A DNA stretch of 64,000 nt from Streptomyces bambusae (GTDB lineage: Bacteria; Actinomycetota; Actinomycetes; Streptomycetales; Streptomycetaceae). Every line of letters begins with the position of its first letter. Within the stretch, counting starts at the first letter, position 1. Shown here piece after piece: positions 41,224 to 48,863 of the stretch. A program made the translations under genes and the position numbers. Where the stretch lies: contig NZ_JAJAUZ010000020.1 in assembly GCF_020532645.1 (NCBI RefSeq), forward strand, positions 56,283 through 120,282, read 5' to 3'. The notes under the pieces were generated by a model that saw only the letters and a list, made by a program, of their open reading frames with translations, was not told the DNA's origin and did no database searches.

Positions 41224-41775
41224 GTGGATCGGAAGCAGTGTGGGCGATGTCGGCAGATGAAGTCGCTTGATGCCTTCGCCTCGAATCGGGCCATGCGGGA
41301 CGGCCTGCAGTGCTACTGCAGGCCGTGCGCAGCCGAGTACCACCAGCAGAGGCAGACGGCGCGGGGCGTGAACGTCCGCCCTAGGGTGGAGACCCCCGCA
41401 GGACACAAGTACTGCCGCAAGTGCAAGCAGATCAAGCCTCACTCGGAATGGGACCGGAACAAGTCGGCCTCCGACGGGTTCTCGACCCGTTGCAAGCCGT
41501 GCCGCGCTTCGGAGAACCGCGCCAGTCATCTCAAGCGCTCTTACGGGCTCACCGAGGCGGAACGTGACCTGATGATCGCAGAGCAGGGCGGCCTGTGCCT
41601 GATCTGCCGTAGGGTCCCCGCGGTGCATGTGGATCATTGCCATGAGACGGGTAAGGTCCGTGGCGTACTGTGCTTCAACTGTAATTCGGCCATCGGAAAG
41701 TTGGGAGACGATCCCGACACCCTTCGGCGGGCGATCGCATACCTGGAGGGAAACGCGTGGAAGCAAAAAACTTGA
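41224..41775 (+). CDS. Endonuclease VII-like protein with two zinc ribbons
   Basis: A 183-residue protein in two parts. First come two tandem repeats of a treble-clef-like unit, CGRC...CRPC and CRKC...CKPC, each with a K-x-x-x-x-F/W and an (R/S)DG turn. Then comes a recombination endonuclease VII (HNH-like) domain with CLIC, VDHCHETGKVRGVLCFNCN and a final helix. A DNA-cleaving role is expected from the family. It sits between pup and prcB and overlaps prcB by 19 nt. Its codon use is visibly less G+C-rich than neighbouring genes, which suggests acquisition. GTG 41224 follows a GAGGGGGG stretch. Confidence 0.85.
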   Translation: MDRKQCGRCRQMKSLDAFASNRAMRDGLQCYCRPCAAEYHQQRQTARGVNVRPRVETPAGHKYCRKCKQIKPHSEWDRNKSASDGFSTRCKPCRASENRASHLKRSYGLTEAERDLMIAEQGGLCLICRRVPAVHVDHCHETGKVRGVLCFNCNSAIGKLGDDPDTLRRAIAYLEGNAWKQKT

Positions 41776-42596
41776 GCACCGGGCGTCTTCCAGCAGCCTT
41801 CCTGACGCCGGGGTCTTCGTCCTTCATGGACTTCCTCGGCAGTCACTCTCCCGAGATGCTGCCGGGGAACCGGAAGCTGCCGGAGGGAATCGTCGAGGCG
41901 CCGCACGGGACGACCATCGTGGCGGCGACGTTCCCCGGGGGTGTCGTGCTCGCCGGTGACCGGCGGGCGACCATGGGGAACATGATCGCGCAGCGGGACA
42001 TCGAGAAGGTGTTCCCGGCGGACGAGTACTCCGCGGTCGGCATTGCCGGCACCGCCGGCCTGGCCGTGGAGATGGTGAAGCTGTTCCAGCTGGAGCTGGA
42101 GCACTTCGAGAAGGTGGAGGGCGCGACGCTCTCCCTGGAGGGCAAGGCGAACCGCCTGTCCACCATGATCCGCGGCAACCTCGGCATGGCCATGCAGGGC
42201 CTGGCCGTCGTCCCGCTGTTCGCCGGCTGGGACGAGGGCAGGGAGAAGGGCCGGATCTTCTCGTACGACGTCACGGGCGGCCGGTCCGAAGAGCACGGCT
42301 TCGCGGCCACGGGTTCGGGCTCGATCTTCGCCCGCGGGTCGATGAAGAAGCTGTACCGCCCCGATCTGACGGAGGAGGAGGCCACCACGCTGGTCGTGCA
42401 GGCGCTGTACGACGCCGCCGACGACGACTCGGCGACCGGCGGCCCGGACCTCGCCCGCCGGATCTTCCCCATCGTCACCGTCATCACGGACGAGGGCTTC
42501 AGGAGGCTCACCGAGGACGAGTCCTCGGCACTGGCCCGCTCGGTCACCGAGCACCGCCTGGAGCAGCCCGACGGGCCGCGCGCGGCCCTCCTCTGA
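41757..42596 (+). CDS. prcB: Proteasome beta subunit
   Basis: A 279-residue precursor of the catalytic 20S subunit. The propeptide ends at HG51, so autoprocessing exposes Thr52 (TTIVAATFPGGVVLAGDRRA) as the N-terminal nucleophile, with the family's Asp/Lys/Ser partners in GDRRAT and ATGSGSIFARG. The tail EQPDGPRAALL is typical. GTG 41757 follows GGAGGG, 6 nt spacing, and lies inside the end of the endonuclease VII-like gene; an A6 run lies in the overlap. Confidence 0.97.
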   Translation: MEAKNLSTGRLPAAFLTPGSSSFMDFLGSHSPEMLPGNRKLPEGIVEAPHGTTIVAATFPGGVVLAGDRRATMGNMIAQRDIEKVFPADEYSAVGIAGTAGLAVEMVKLFQLELEHFEKVEGATLSLEGKANRLSTMIRGNLGMAMQGLAVVPLFAGWDEGREKGRIFSYDVTGGRSEEHGFAATGSGSIFARGSMKKLYRPDLTEEEATTLVVQALYDAADDDSATGGPDLARRIFPIVTVITDEGFRRLTEDESSALARSVTEHRLEQPDGPRAALL

Positions 42597-42632
42597 GTCC
42601 TCGTCACCCGAGAAGAAAGGGACGGACAGCCG

Positions 42633-43394
42633 GTGTCGACTCCGTTCTACGTCTCCCCCCAGCAGGCGATGGCCGACCGGGCGGAGTACGCCCGCAAGGG
42701 CATCGCCCGCGGCCGCAGCCTCGTCGTGCTGCAGTACGCCGACGGCATCGTGTTCGTCGGTGAGAACCCGTCCCGCGCGCTGCACAAGTTCAGCGAGATC
42801 TACGACCGCATCGGTTTCGCGGCGGCCGGCAAGTACAACGAGTACGAGAACCTGCGGATCGGCGGTGTGCGCTACGCCGACCTCCGCGGATACACCTACG
42901 ACCGCGACGACGTGACGGCCCGTGGGCTGGCGAACGTGTACGCCCAGACCCTCGGCACCATCTTCTCCTCGGCGGCCGAGAAGCCGTACGAGGTGGAGCT
43001 GGTGGTCGCGGAGGTCGGGGCGACCGCCGCGGGCGACCAGATCTACCGCCTCCCGCACGACGGGTCGATCGTGGACGAGCACGGCTCGGTCGCGGTCGGC
43101 GGCAACGCCGAGCAGATCAGCACCTTCCTCGACCAGCGGCACCGGGACGGCATGACGCTGTCGGAGGCGCTGAAGCTCGCGGTCCAGGCGCTGTCGAACC
43201 AGACCAACGGTGCGGACCGGGAGATCCCCGCGGACCGGCTGGAGGTCGCGGTGCTGGACCGGACCAGGTCGCAGCAGCGGAAGTTCAAGCGGATCCGGGG
43301 CCGGCAGCTGGAGCGGCTGCTGGAGCCGGTGGTGGCGGCGGAGGCCCAGGCCGACGCCGTGTCGAACGACGAGGCGCCGGAGGAGTCCGCGTAG
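42633..43394 (+). CDS. prcA: Proteasome alpha subunit
   Basis: A 253-residue structural subunit of the 20S core that forms the gated outer rings and docks Arc. N-terminal gate residues MSTPFYVSPQQAMADRAEYA are followed by LVVLQYADGIVFVGENPS and the strand-helix pattern of the alpha family. The C-terminus is an acidic tail. GTG start; the nearest purine-rich stretch (AAAGGGACGG) is somewhat distant, so translation may depend on prcB 36 bp upstream. It ends at a hairpin facing the LacI gene. Confidence 0.96.
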   Translation: MSTPFYVSPQQAMADRAEYARKGIARGRSLVVLQYADGIVFVGENPSRALHKFSEIYDRIGFAAAGKYNEYENLRIGGVRYADLRGYTYDRDDVTARGLANVYAQTLGTIFSSAAEKPYEVELVVAEVGATAAGDQIYRLPHDGSIVDEHGSVAVGGNAEQISTFLDQRHRDGMTLSEALKLAVQALSNQTNGADREIPADRLEVAVLDRTRSQQRKFKRIRGRQLERLLEPVVAAEAQADAVSNDEAPEESA

Positions 43395-43407
43395 CCTCCG
43401 GAGCCCG

Positions 43408-43440
43408 GTGCCCCGGTCCGCCGTGTGCGGGCCGGGGCAC
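43408..43440. terminator. Bidirectional terminator between prcA and the LacI gene
   Basis: GTGCCCCGG (43408-43416) pairs with CCGGGGCAC (43432-43440), and CCGC/GCGG pair inside. Confidence 0.8.
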
Positions 43441-43459
43441 TGCCGTGTCCGGGGCGGGG

Positions 43460-44464
43460 TCAGCGGGGGAGCGGCGGGGGTGCGGTGGAGCCGCGGACCT
43501 TGAGGGTGACGGGGAGGTCGGGTGACTCCCAGGGGCGGCCTTCGAGGACGGTGAGGAGGGCGTGCATGCCCTGCTCGCCGACCCGCTCGGCGGGCAGGGC
43601 GACGGTGGTCAGCTCGGGCTCGACCGCGCCGGCGAGGGCCAGGTCGTCGAAGCCGGTGACGGACAGGTCCTGGGGGATGCGCAGGCCGAGCCGGCGGGCG
43701 GCCTTGCAGGCGCCGGCGGCGAGGATGTCGTCGTCGCAGACGACGGCGGTGGGCCGCTCGGCGGCCTCGGTGAGGAAGGCCTCCAGGGCGGTGCGGCCGG
43801 CGTCGACGTTGAGGGCGGCGCGGACGGTGCGCAGCCGGGCGCCGGCCCGGCCGAAGGCGGTGGCGAGGGCGTCGGCGCGGACGTCGAAGGTCCAGGTGTC
43901 GACGGCGGCGGCGAGGTGGACGACGTCGCGGTGGCCGAGGTCGAGGAGGTGGCCGGCGATCTGGTGCATGCCGTCGGCGAGGGCGACGTTGACGAAGGCG
44001 GCTGCGGTGCCGGCGGCGGGGTTGCTGTCGAGCATGACGAGGGGGAGTTCCTCGCCGTGGATGGCGTCGAGGGCGCCGGCGGCCATGGAGGAGGCGATGA
44101 CGCCGTCGAGGGCGGCGCGGGCGGAGGGGAAGGGGTCGCGGGCGGGGCCGGTGCCGTCGGGGGAGAGGTAGAGGACGACGCCGAAGTCGTGTTCGGCGGC
44201 GATGCGGGCGGCGCCGGTGTAGACGCGGGCGAAGAACTCGTTGGTGAGGGCGGGGACGACGAGCAGGGCGGTGCGGGTGCGGCCGAGGCGGAGGTTGCGG
44301 GCGGCGAGGTTGGGGCGGTAGCCGAGGGTGCGGGCGGTGTCGCGTACCAGGCCGGCGGTGCGCTCGGAGACGCGGCCGCGCCACTTGTCGCCGAGGACGA
44401 GGGAGACGGTGGCCTGGGAGACCCCGGCGGCCCGGGCGACGTCGCGGCTGGTGGGCCTGGTCAC
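43460..44464 (-). CDS. LacI-family transcription regulator
   Basis: A 334-residue repressor. The N-terminal helix-turn-helix is TSRDVARAAGVSQATVSLVL with the hinge YRPNLAARNLRLG. A periplasmic-binding-like effector domain follows (LLVVPALTNEFFARVYTGAA, then AVVCDDDILAAGACKAARRL and TGFDDLALAGAVEPELTTVA). GTG 44464 follows GGAG. It is divergent from an MFS transporter, and two palindromic sites lie in the 135-bp gap, so it most likely controls both genes. The sugar or metabolite sensed is unknown. Confidence 0.93.
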   Translation of the reverse strand: MTRPTSRDVARAAGVSQATVSLVLGDKWRGRVSERTAGLVRDTARTLGYRPNLAARNLRLGRTRTALLVVPALTNEFFARVYTGAARIAAEHDFGVVLYLSPDGTGPARDPFPSARAALDGVIASSMAAGALDAIHGEELPLVMLDSNPAAGTAAAFVNVALADGMHQIAGHLLDLGHRDVVHLAAAVDTWTFDVRADALATAFGRAGARLRTVRAALNVDAGRTALEAFLTEAAERPTAVVCDDDILAAGACKAARRLGLRIPQDLSVTGFDDLALAGAVEPELTTVALPAERVGEQGMHALLTVLEGRPWESPDLPVTLKVRGSTAPPPLPR

Positions 44465-44535
44465 AGGTGCTCTCCGGGAGTGCAGGTCAGACGGTGGGTG
44501 GGCGGTGCGGGAGTGGACCCGCCGCTGGGGGACAT

Positions 44536-44569
44536 GGTACGTATGACGGCGTTGGTTATACGTATTACC
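44536..44569. promoter_or_regulatory. LacI-type operator pair
   Basis: GGTTATACGTATTACC (44554-44569) is a 16-bp palindrome centred on CG with one mismatched pair. A second TACGTAT (44538-44544) forms an inverted repeat with ATACGTA (44558-44564). Central CG and even symmetry are as expected for LacI-family sites. Confidence 0.6.
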
Positions 44570-44599
44570 CCGGAAGGGTCCGGGCGGAGAGGGGCGGAC

Positions 44600-45898
44600 A
44601 TGGCCGCGGGATACGCGGAACTGCTCAGGACCCGGCATGCCGCGCGCCTGCTGGCGGGCACGCTGATCGGGCGGCTGCCCAACGGCGTCGCGTCGATCGC
44701 GATCGTGCTGTTCGTGCGCGGCGAGGGCGGCAGCTACAGCCTGGCGGGTGCGCTGGCGGCCGCGTACGGCGTGGCGAACGCGGTGGGGCAGCCGCTGCTG
44801 GGGCGGGCCGTCGACCTGTACGGGCAGCCGCGGGTGCAGCTGCCGGCGGCGGTGGTGTCGGCCCTGGGCATGGCGGGTCTGGCGTTCTCGGGGATCGGGT
44901 CGGCGCCGCTGGCGTACGGCTCGGTGGTCGTGGCGGGTCTGTTCACCCCGCCGCTGGAGGGCGGTCTGCGGGCGCTGTGGCCGAGCGTGCTCGGCGGCCG
45001 TGAGGACCGGGTGCACGCGGCGTACGCGCTGGACGCGGTGGCCCAGGAGGTCATGTACACGGTGGGTCCGCTGGTGGTGACCCTGTGCGTGTCGCTGTGG
45101 TCGCCGCAGGTGGCGCTGCTGGTGCTGAACGCGGCGGGGGTGCTGGGCGCGCTGTCGGTGGTGGTCTCGGAGCCGTCGCGGACCTGGCGGTCGGCGCCGC
45201 GCGAGGCGCACTGGCTGGGTGCCCTGCGGTCGAAGGGCCTGCTGGCGCTGCTGGGTGCGTTCTTCTTCGTGGGTGCCGCGCTCGGTTCCATCGCGGTGGC
45301 CGCGATGGCGTACGCGGACCACCACGGCGGTGCGACGGTGTACGGCTGGCTGATGGCGGCGCTGGGCCTGGGTGCGCTGGTCGGCGGCGTGACGTACGGG
45401 GCGCGGCAGTGGGCCGGTCCGGCGGAGGGGCGGCTGCGGACTCTGGTGGCGCTGCTGGCCCTGGGCTACGTGCCGCTGCTGCTCCTGCCGGGTCCGGTGG
45501 CGATGACGGCGCTGACGGCGCTGGCGGGTGTGTTCCTGGCGCCGGCGATCGCGTGTGCGTTCATCGTGGTGGACCGGCACGCGCCGCGCGGCACGGTGAC
45601 GGAGGCGTTCTCGTGGCTGGTGACGTTCTTCGGTGTGGGGGCGGCGATCGGTACGGCGCTGGCGGGTCCGGCGGTGGAGTCCGGGGGTGCGGCGCGCGGT
45701 TTCGGCGTGGCGGTGGCTGCGGGTGTGGCGGCGTGGCTGGTGCTGACGGCCACTCAGCGGGTGCTGTCGGGTCCGGGCCGGAGCGTGGCGGTGGCGGGTT
45801 CGCCGGCGGCTCCGGCGGAGGTGCCGGCCGGCGACTCATCGGAAAATGATCGGAACGCCGCTCTCGAACCCGGTTTCAGAACACAGCAGAAGGCGTAA
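44600..45898 (+). CDS. Major facilitator superfamily transporter
   Basis: A 432-residue polytopic protein with about 12 membrane segments. It begins MAAGYAELLRTRHAARLLAG and contains GRAVDLYGQPRVQ and the loop APRGTVTEAFSWLVTFFGVG, typical of actinobacterial efflux-type MFS proteins. The substrate is unknown. ATG 44600 follows AGAGGGGCGG. The ~35-residue hydrophilic tail overlaps the pafA promoter. It is divergent from, and presumably regulated by, the LacI protein. Confidence 0.88.
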   Translation: MAAGYAELLRTRHAARLLAGTLIGRLPNGVASIAIVLFVRGEGGSYSLAGALAAAYGVANAVGQPLLGRAVDLYGQPRVQLPAAVVSALGMAGLAFSGIGSAPLAYGSVVVAGLFTPPLEGGLRALWPSVLGGREDRVHAAYALDAVAQEVMYTVGPLVVTLCVSLWSPQVALLVLNAAGVLGALSVVVSEPSRTWRSAPREAHWLGALRSKGLLALLGAFFFVGAALGSIAVAAMAYADHHGGATVYGWLMAALGLGALVGGVTYGARQWAGPAEGRLRTLVALLALGYVPLLLLPGPVAMTALTALAGVFLAPAIACAFIVVDRHAPRGTVTEAFSWLVTFFGVGAAIGTALAGPAVESGGAARGFGVAVAAGVAAWLVLTATQRVLSGPGRSVAVAGSPAAPAEVPAGDSSENDRNAALEPGFRTQQKA

Positions 45899-45901
45899 TG
45901 T
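45896..45901 (+). promoter_or_regulatory. Putative -10 (TAATGT) for leaderless pafA mRNA
   Basis: TAATGT overlaps the MFS stop codon and ends 6 nt before ATG 45908. A GTTTCA at 45873-45878 gives a 17-nt spacer. No ribosome site is visible. Confidence 0.5.
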
Positions 45902-45907
45902 TCAGTC

Positions 45908-47269
45908 ATGGACCGCCGCATTTTCGGGCTGGAGAACGAGTACGGCGTCACGTGCACGTTCAGGGGACAGCGCCGACTGTCTCCTGACGAAGTGGCGCGC
46001 TACCTCTTCCGCCGTGTCGTCTCATGGGGCCGCAGCAGCAATGTCTTCCTGCGGAACGGTGCCCGTCTGTACCTCGACGTGGGTTCGCATCCGGAATATG
46101 CAACTCCCGAATGTGACAACGTGACCGAGCTGGTCACCCACGACAAAGCGGGCGAGCGCATTCTGGAGGGCCTGCTCGTCGACGCCGAACGCCGTCTGCA
46201 CGAGGAGGGAATCGCGGGCGACGTCTACCTCTTCAAGAACAACACCGATTCCGCGGGCAACTCGTACGGCTGCCACGAGAACTATCTGGTGGCGCGGCAC
46301 GGGGAATTCTCGCGGCTGGCCGACATCCTCATCCCGTTCCTGGTGACCCGGCAGCTGATCTGCGGGGCCGGCAAGGTGCTGCAGACGCCGCGCGGTGCGG
46401 TGTACTGCGTGAGCCAGCGTGCGGAGCACATCTGGGAGGGCGTCAGTTCCGCGACCACCCGGTCGCGGCCGATCATCAACACCCGGGACGAGCCGCACGC
46501 GGACGCGGAGCGGTACCGGCGCCTGCACGTGATCGTGGGCGACTCGAACATGTCCGAGACGACGATGCTGCTGAAGGTCGGGGCCACCGATCTGGTGCTG
46601 CGCATGATCGAGGCGGGCACGGTGATGCGGGACCTGACCCTGGAGAACCCGATCCGGGCGATCCGCGAGGTCAGTCACGACATCACGGGGCAGCGCAAGG
46701 TGCGGCTGGCGAGCGGCCGGGAGGCCTCGGCGCTGGAGATCCAGCGGGAGTACTACGACAAGGCCGTGGACTTCGCGGAGCGGCGCGGGATCCGGACCGG
46801 GACGGTCGAGCAGGTCCTGGAGCTGTGGGGCCGTACGCTCGACGCGGTCGAGCAGGAGGACCTGGACCGGATCGGAACCGAGATCGACTGGGTCATCAAG
46901 TACAAGCTGATCGAGCGGTACCGGGCCAAGCACAACATGACGATGTCGAACCCGCGGGTCGCGCAGATAGACCTCGCGTACCACGACATCCACCGGCGGC
47001 GGGGTCTGTACTACCTGCTGGAGCGCAAGGGGCAGGCGGCGCGGATCTGCAACGACCTGAAGATCTTCGAGGGCAAGTCGGTGCCCCCGCAGACCACTCG
47101 GGCGCGGCTGCGCGGTGACTTCATCCGCCGGGCGCAGGAGCAGCGCCGGGACTTCACGGTGGACTGGGTGCACCTGAAGCTCAACGACCAGGCGCAGCGG
47201 ACCGTGCTGTGCAAGGACCCGTTCCGGTCGGTGGACGACCGGGTGGAGAAGCTGATCGCGGGCATGTAG
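45908..47269 (+). CDS. pafA: Pup-protein ligase
   Basis: A 453-residue glutamine-synthetase-fold enzyme that uses ATP to join the C-terminal Glu of Pup to lysines. It begins MDRRIFGLENEYGVTCTFRG, where Glu9 and nearby acidic residues bind Mg-ATP. It contains YLFKNNTDSAGNSYGCHENY and RPIINTRDEPHADAERYRRL, and a C-terminal domain (TVDWVHLKLNDQAQ) that closes the active site. It is separated from the prcA operon by the LacI/MFS pair. ATG 45908 lacks a Shine-Dalgarno. Confidence 0.96.
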   Translation: MDRRIFGLENEYGVTCTFRGQRRLSPDEVARYLFRRVVSWGRSSNVFLRNGARLYLDVGSHPEYATPECDNVTELVTHDKAGERILEGLLVDAERRLHEEGIAGDVYLFKNNTDSAGNSYGCHENYLVARHGEFSRLADILIPFLVTRQLICGAGKVLQTPRGAVYCVSQRAEHIWEGVSSATTRSRPIINTRDEPHADAERYRRLHVIVGDSNMSETTMLLKVGATDLVLRMIEAGTVMRDLTLENPIRAIREVSHDITGQRKVRLASGREASALEIQREYYDKAVDFAERRGIRTGTVEQVLELWGRTLDAVEQEDLDRIGTEIDWVIKYKLIERYRAKHNMTMSNPRVAQIDLAYHDIHRRRGLYYLLERKGQAARICNDLKIFEGKSVPPQTTRARLRGDFIRRAQEQRRDFTVDWVHLKLNDQAQRTVLCKDPFRSVDDRVEKLIAGM

Positions 47270-47299
47270 CACGGACGTCGCGTGCGTGTCGCGCACCAC

Positions 47300-47330
47300 A
47301 GGGCCCCGTACGGTTCTCGTACGGGGCCCT
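47300..47330 (+). terminator. Hairpin terminator after pafA
   Basis: GGGCCCCGTACG-GTTCT-CGTACGGGGCCC, 12 perfect base pairs plus a flanking A-T pair. Confidence 0.88.
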
Positions 47331-47382
47331 GACTACGCCTTAGAGTGGCGGCGACCGTTGCCGTCTGAGATCTGAGGAACAC

Positions 47383-48324
47383 GTGCGCCGACTTGCCGGC
47401 CTGCTGGTCGTCCCCCTGCTGCTGCTGTCGACAGCGGCCTGTGGCGACGACTCGGGCAGCTCCGACTCCGCCACCATGAAGAACGGCGCTCCCGCCATCA
47501 CCGCGGGCGCCAAGTTCGGGGAGAAGCCCACCCTGGCGAAGGGGGAGGGGGAACCCCCGAAGAAGCTGAAGGTCGTGGTGATCAGCGAGGGCAAGGGCCC
47601 GGCGCTGAAGAAGGGCGACGCGGCCGATGTGAACTACCTCGGCCAGACCTGGGACGGCACGGAGCCGTTCGACAACAGCTTCGACCGCGGGGAGCCGTTC
47701 CAGCTGACGATCGGCGCGGGCGGCGTCATCAAGGGCTGGGACCAGGGCCTCGAGGGTCAGAAGGTCGGCAGCCGCGTCGAGCTGGTGATCCCGCCGGACC
47801 TGGGTTACGGCGCTGCCGGTTCGCCGCCGAAGATCAAGGCGAACGCGACGCTGGTGTTCGTCGTCGACATCGTGAAGGCGAAGACGATCCCGCTGTCCGC
47901 GACGGGCAAGGCCGTGCCGCAGGACGACAAGGCGCTGCCGCAGGTCGGGACGAACACCGACGGCAAGGAGCCGTCGCTGAAGGTGCCCGCGGGCGAGGCG
48001 CCGGCGAAGCTGGTGTCGAACTACGTGATCGAGGGCACCGGCCCGGTCGTGAAGCCGACGGACACCGTCGTCGTGAAGTACGTGGGCAAGATCTGGAAGG
48101 GCGACAAGCTCTTCGAGAGCACCTACGCGCAGGGCAACACGGTGAACTGGCCGCTGGACCAGCTGACCGTCAAGGGTCTGAAGAACGGCATCGCGGGCAA
48201 GAAGGCGGGCAGCCGGGTGCTGCTGGTCCTGCCGCCGTCGGAGGGCTTCGGGGAGAAGGCGAACGGCGCCATCCCGGCCAAGTCGACGCTGGTGTTCGCG
48301 CTCGACATCCTCACGGTGGTGTAA
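47383..48324 (+). CDS. FKBP-type peptidyl-prolyl isomerase, two-domain lipoprotein
   Basis: A 313-residue extracytoplasmic foldase. The signal peptide (RLAGLLVVPLLLLSTAAC) ends in a lipobox. Two FKBP domains follow: about residues 75-165 (WDGTEPFDNSFDRGEPFQL, VIKGWDQGLEG) and about 215-310 (WKGDKLFESTYAQG). The second lacks some aromatic pocket residues of the first and may be inactive. It probably helps fold secreted proteins. GTG 47383 lies close to GAGGAA. Confidence 0.92.
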   Translation: MRRLAGLLVVPLLLLSTAACGDDSGSSDSATMKNGAPAITAGAKFGEKPTLAKGEGEPPKKLKVVVISEGKGPALKKGDAADVNYLGQTWDGTEPFDNSFDRGEPFQLTIGAGGVIKGWDQGLEGQKVGSRVELVIPPDLGYGAAGSPPKIKANATLVFVVDIVKAKTIPLSATGKAVPQDDKALPQVGTNTDGKEPSLKVPAGEAPAKLVSNYVIEGTGPVVKPTDTVVVKYVGKIWKGDKLFESTYAQGNTVNWPLDQLTVKGLKNGIAGKKAGSRVLLVLPPSEGFGEKANGAIPAKSTLVFALDILTVV

Positions 48325-48364
48325 GACTGTCCCGGTTGACCTGTTTTAGTTTGAGGAGCTGTTC

Positions 48365-48739
48365 GTGAGCAAGCTGGAGAAGCCCGAGATCGACTTCTAC
48401 GAGGACGGCGTTCCGGCCGACCTGGTGATCAAGGACCTCTGGGAGGGCGACGGCGCCGAGGCCAAGGCGGGGGACTTCGTCAAGGTCCACTACGTGGGTG
48501 TCGCCCTCTCCACGGGCGAGGAGTTCGACGCCTCCTGGAACCGCGGGAACCCGCTGGAGTTCAAGCTGGGCGCCGGCCAGGTCATCACGGGCTGGGACCG
48601 CGGCATCCAGGGCATGAAGGTGGGCGGCCGCCGCCAGCTGGTGATCCCCGCGCACCTCGCCTACGGCGACCGCGGCGCGGGCGGCGCGATCGCCCCGGGC
48701 GAGACGCTGATCTTCGTGTGTGACCTGATGGGTGTCTGA
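48365..48739 (+). CDS. FKBP-type peptidyl-prolyl isomerase, cytosolic
   Basis: A 124-residue single-domain FKBP. The pocket residues are visible in VHYVGVALSTGEEFDASW, VITGWDRGIQGM and RRQLVIPAHLAYGDRG. It has no signal peptide. GTG 48365 is preceded by TGAGGAG. It is 40 bp downstream of the lipoprotein FKBP and probably co-transcribed with it; a terminator follows. Confidence 0.94.
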   Translation: MSKLEKPEIDFYEDGVPADLVIKDLWEGDGAEAKAGDFVKVHYVGVALSTGEEFDASWNRGNPLEFKLGAGQVITGWDRGIQGMKVGGRRQLVIPAHLAYGDRGAGGAIAPGETLIFVCDLMGV

Positions 48740-48759
48740 TCCGGACAGCCGCGATCAGT

Positions 48760-48796
48760 GAGGGGCCCCTGCCGGACGGCGGGGGCCCCTCGCTTT
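48760..48796 (+). terminator. Hairpin terminator with TTTT
   Basis: GAGGGGCCCC (48760-48769) pairs with GGGGCCCCTC (48782-48791), followed by GCTTTT. Confidence 0.88.
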
Positions 48797-48863
48797 TGCG
48801 GGGGCGCGGCGGGGCGGTACGGTCAACGGTCACGACTGTGTACGGATGCGGGGAAGGGCGTCG

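Noticed and set aside
40789..41766. 325-residue minus-strand open frame over pup and the endonuclease gene
   Set aside because: Antisense to Pup, whose sequence is unmistakable.
41224..41775. Homing endonuclease, intein or prophage remnant in the proteasome operon
   Set aside because: No intein motifs, no repeats at the ends and no phage genes beside it. It overlaps prcB in an orderly way, so I treat it as a resident gene.
41634..44384. 916-residue minus-strand open frame over prcB, prcA and the LacI gene
   Set aside because: It crosses three well-supported genes and is Arg/Pro-rich in its first half.
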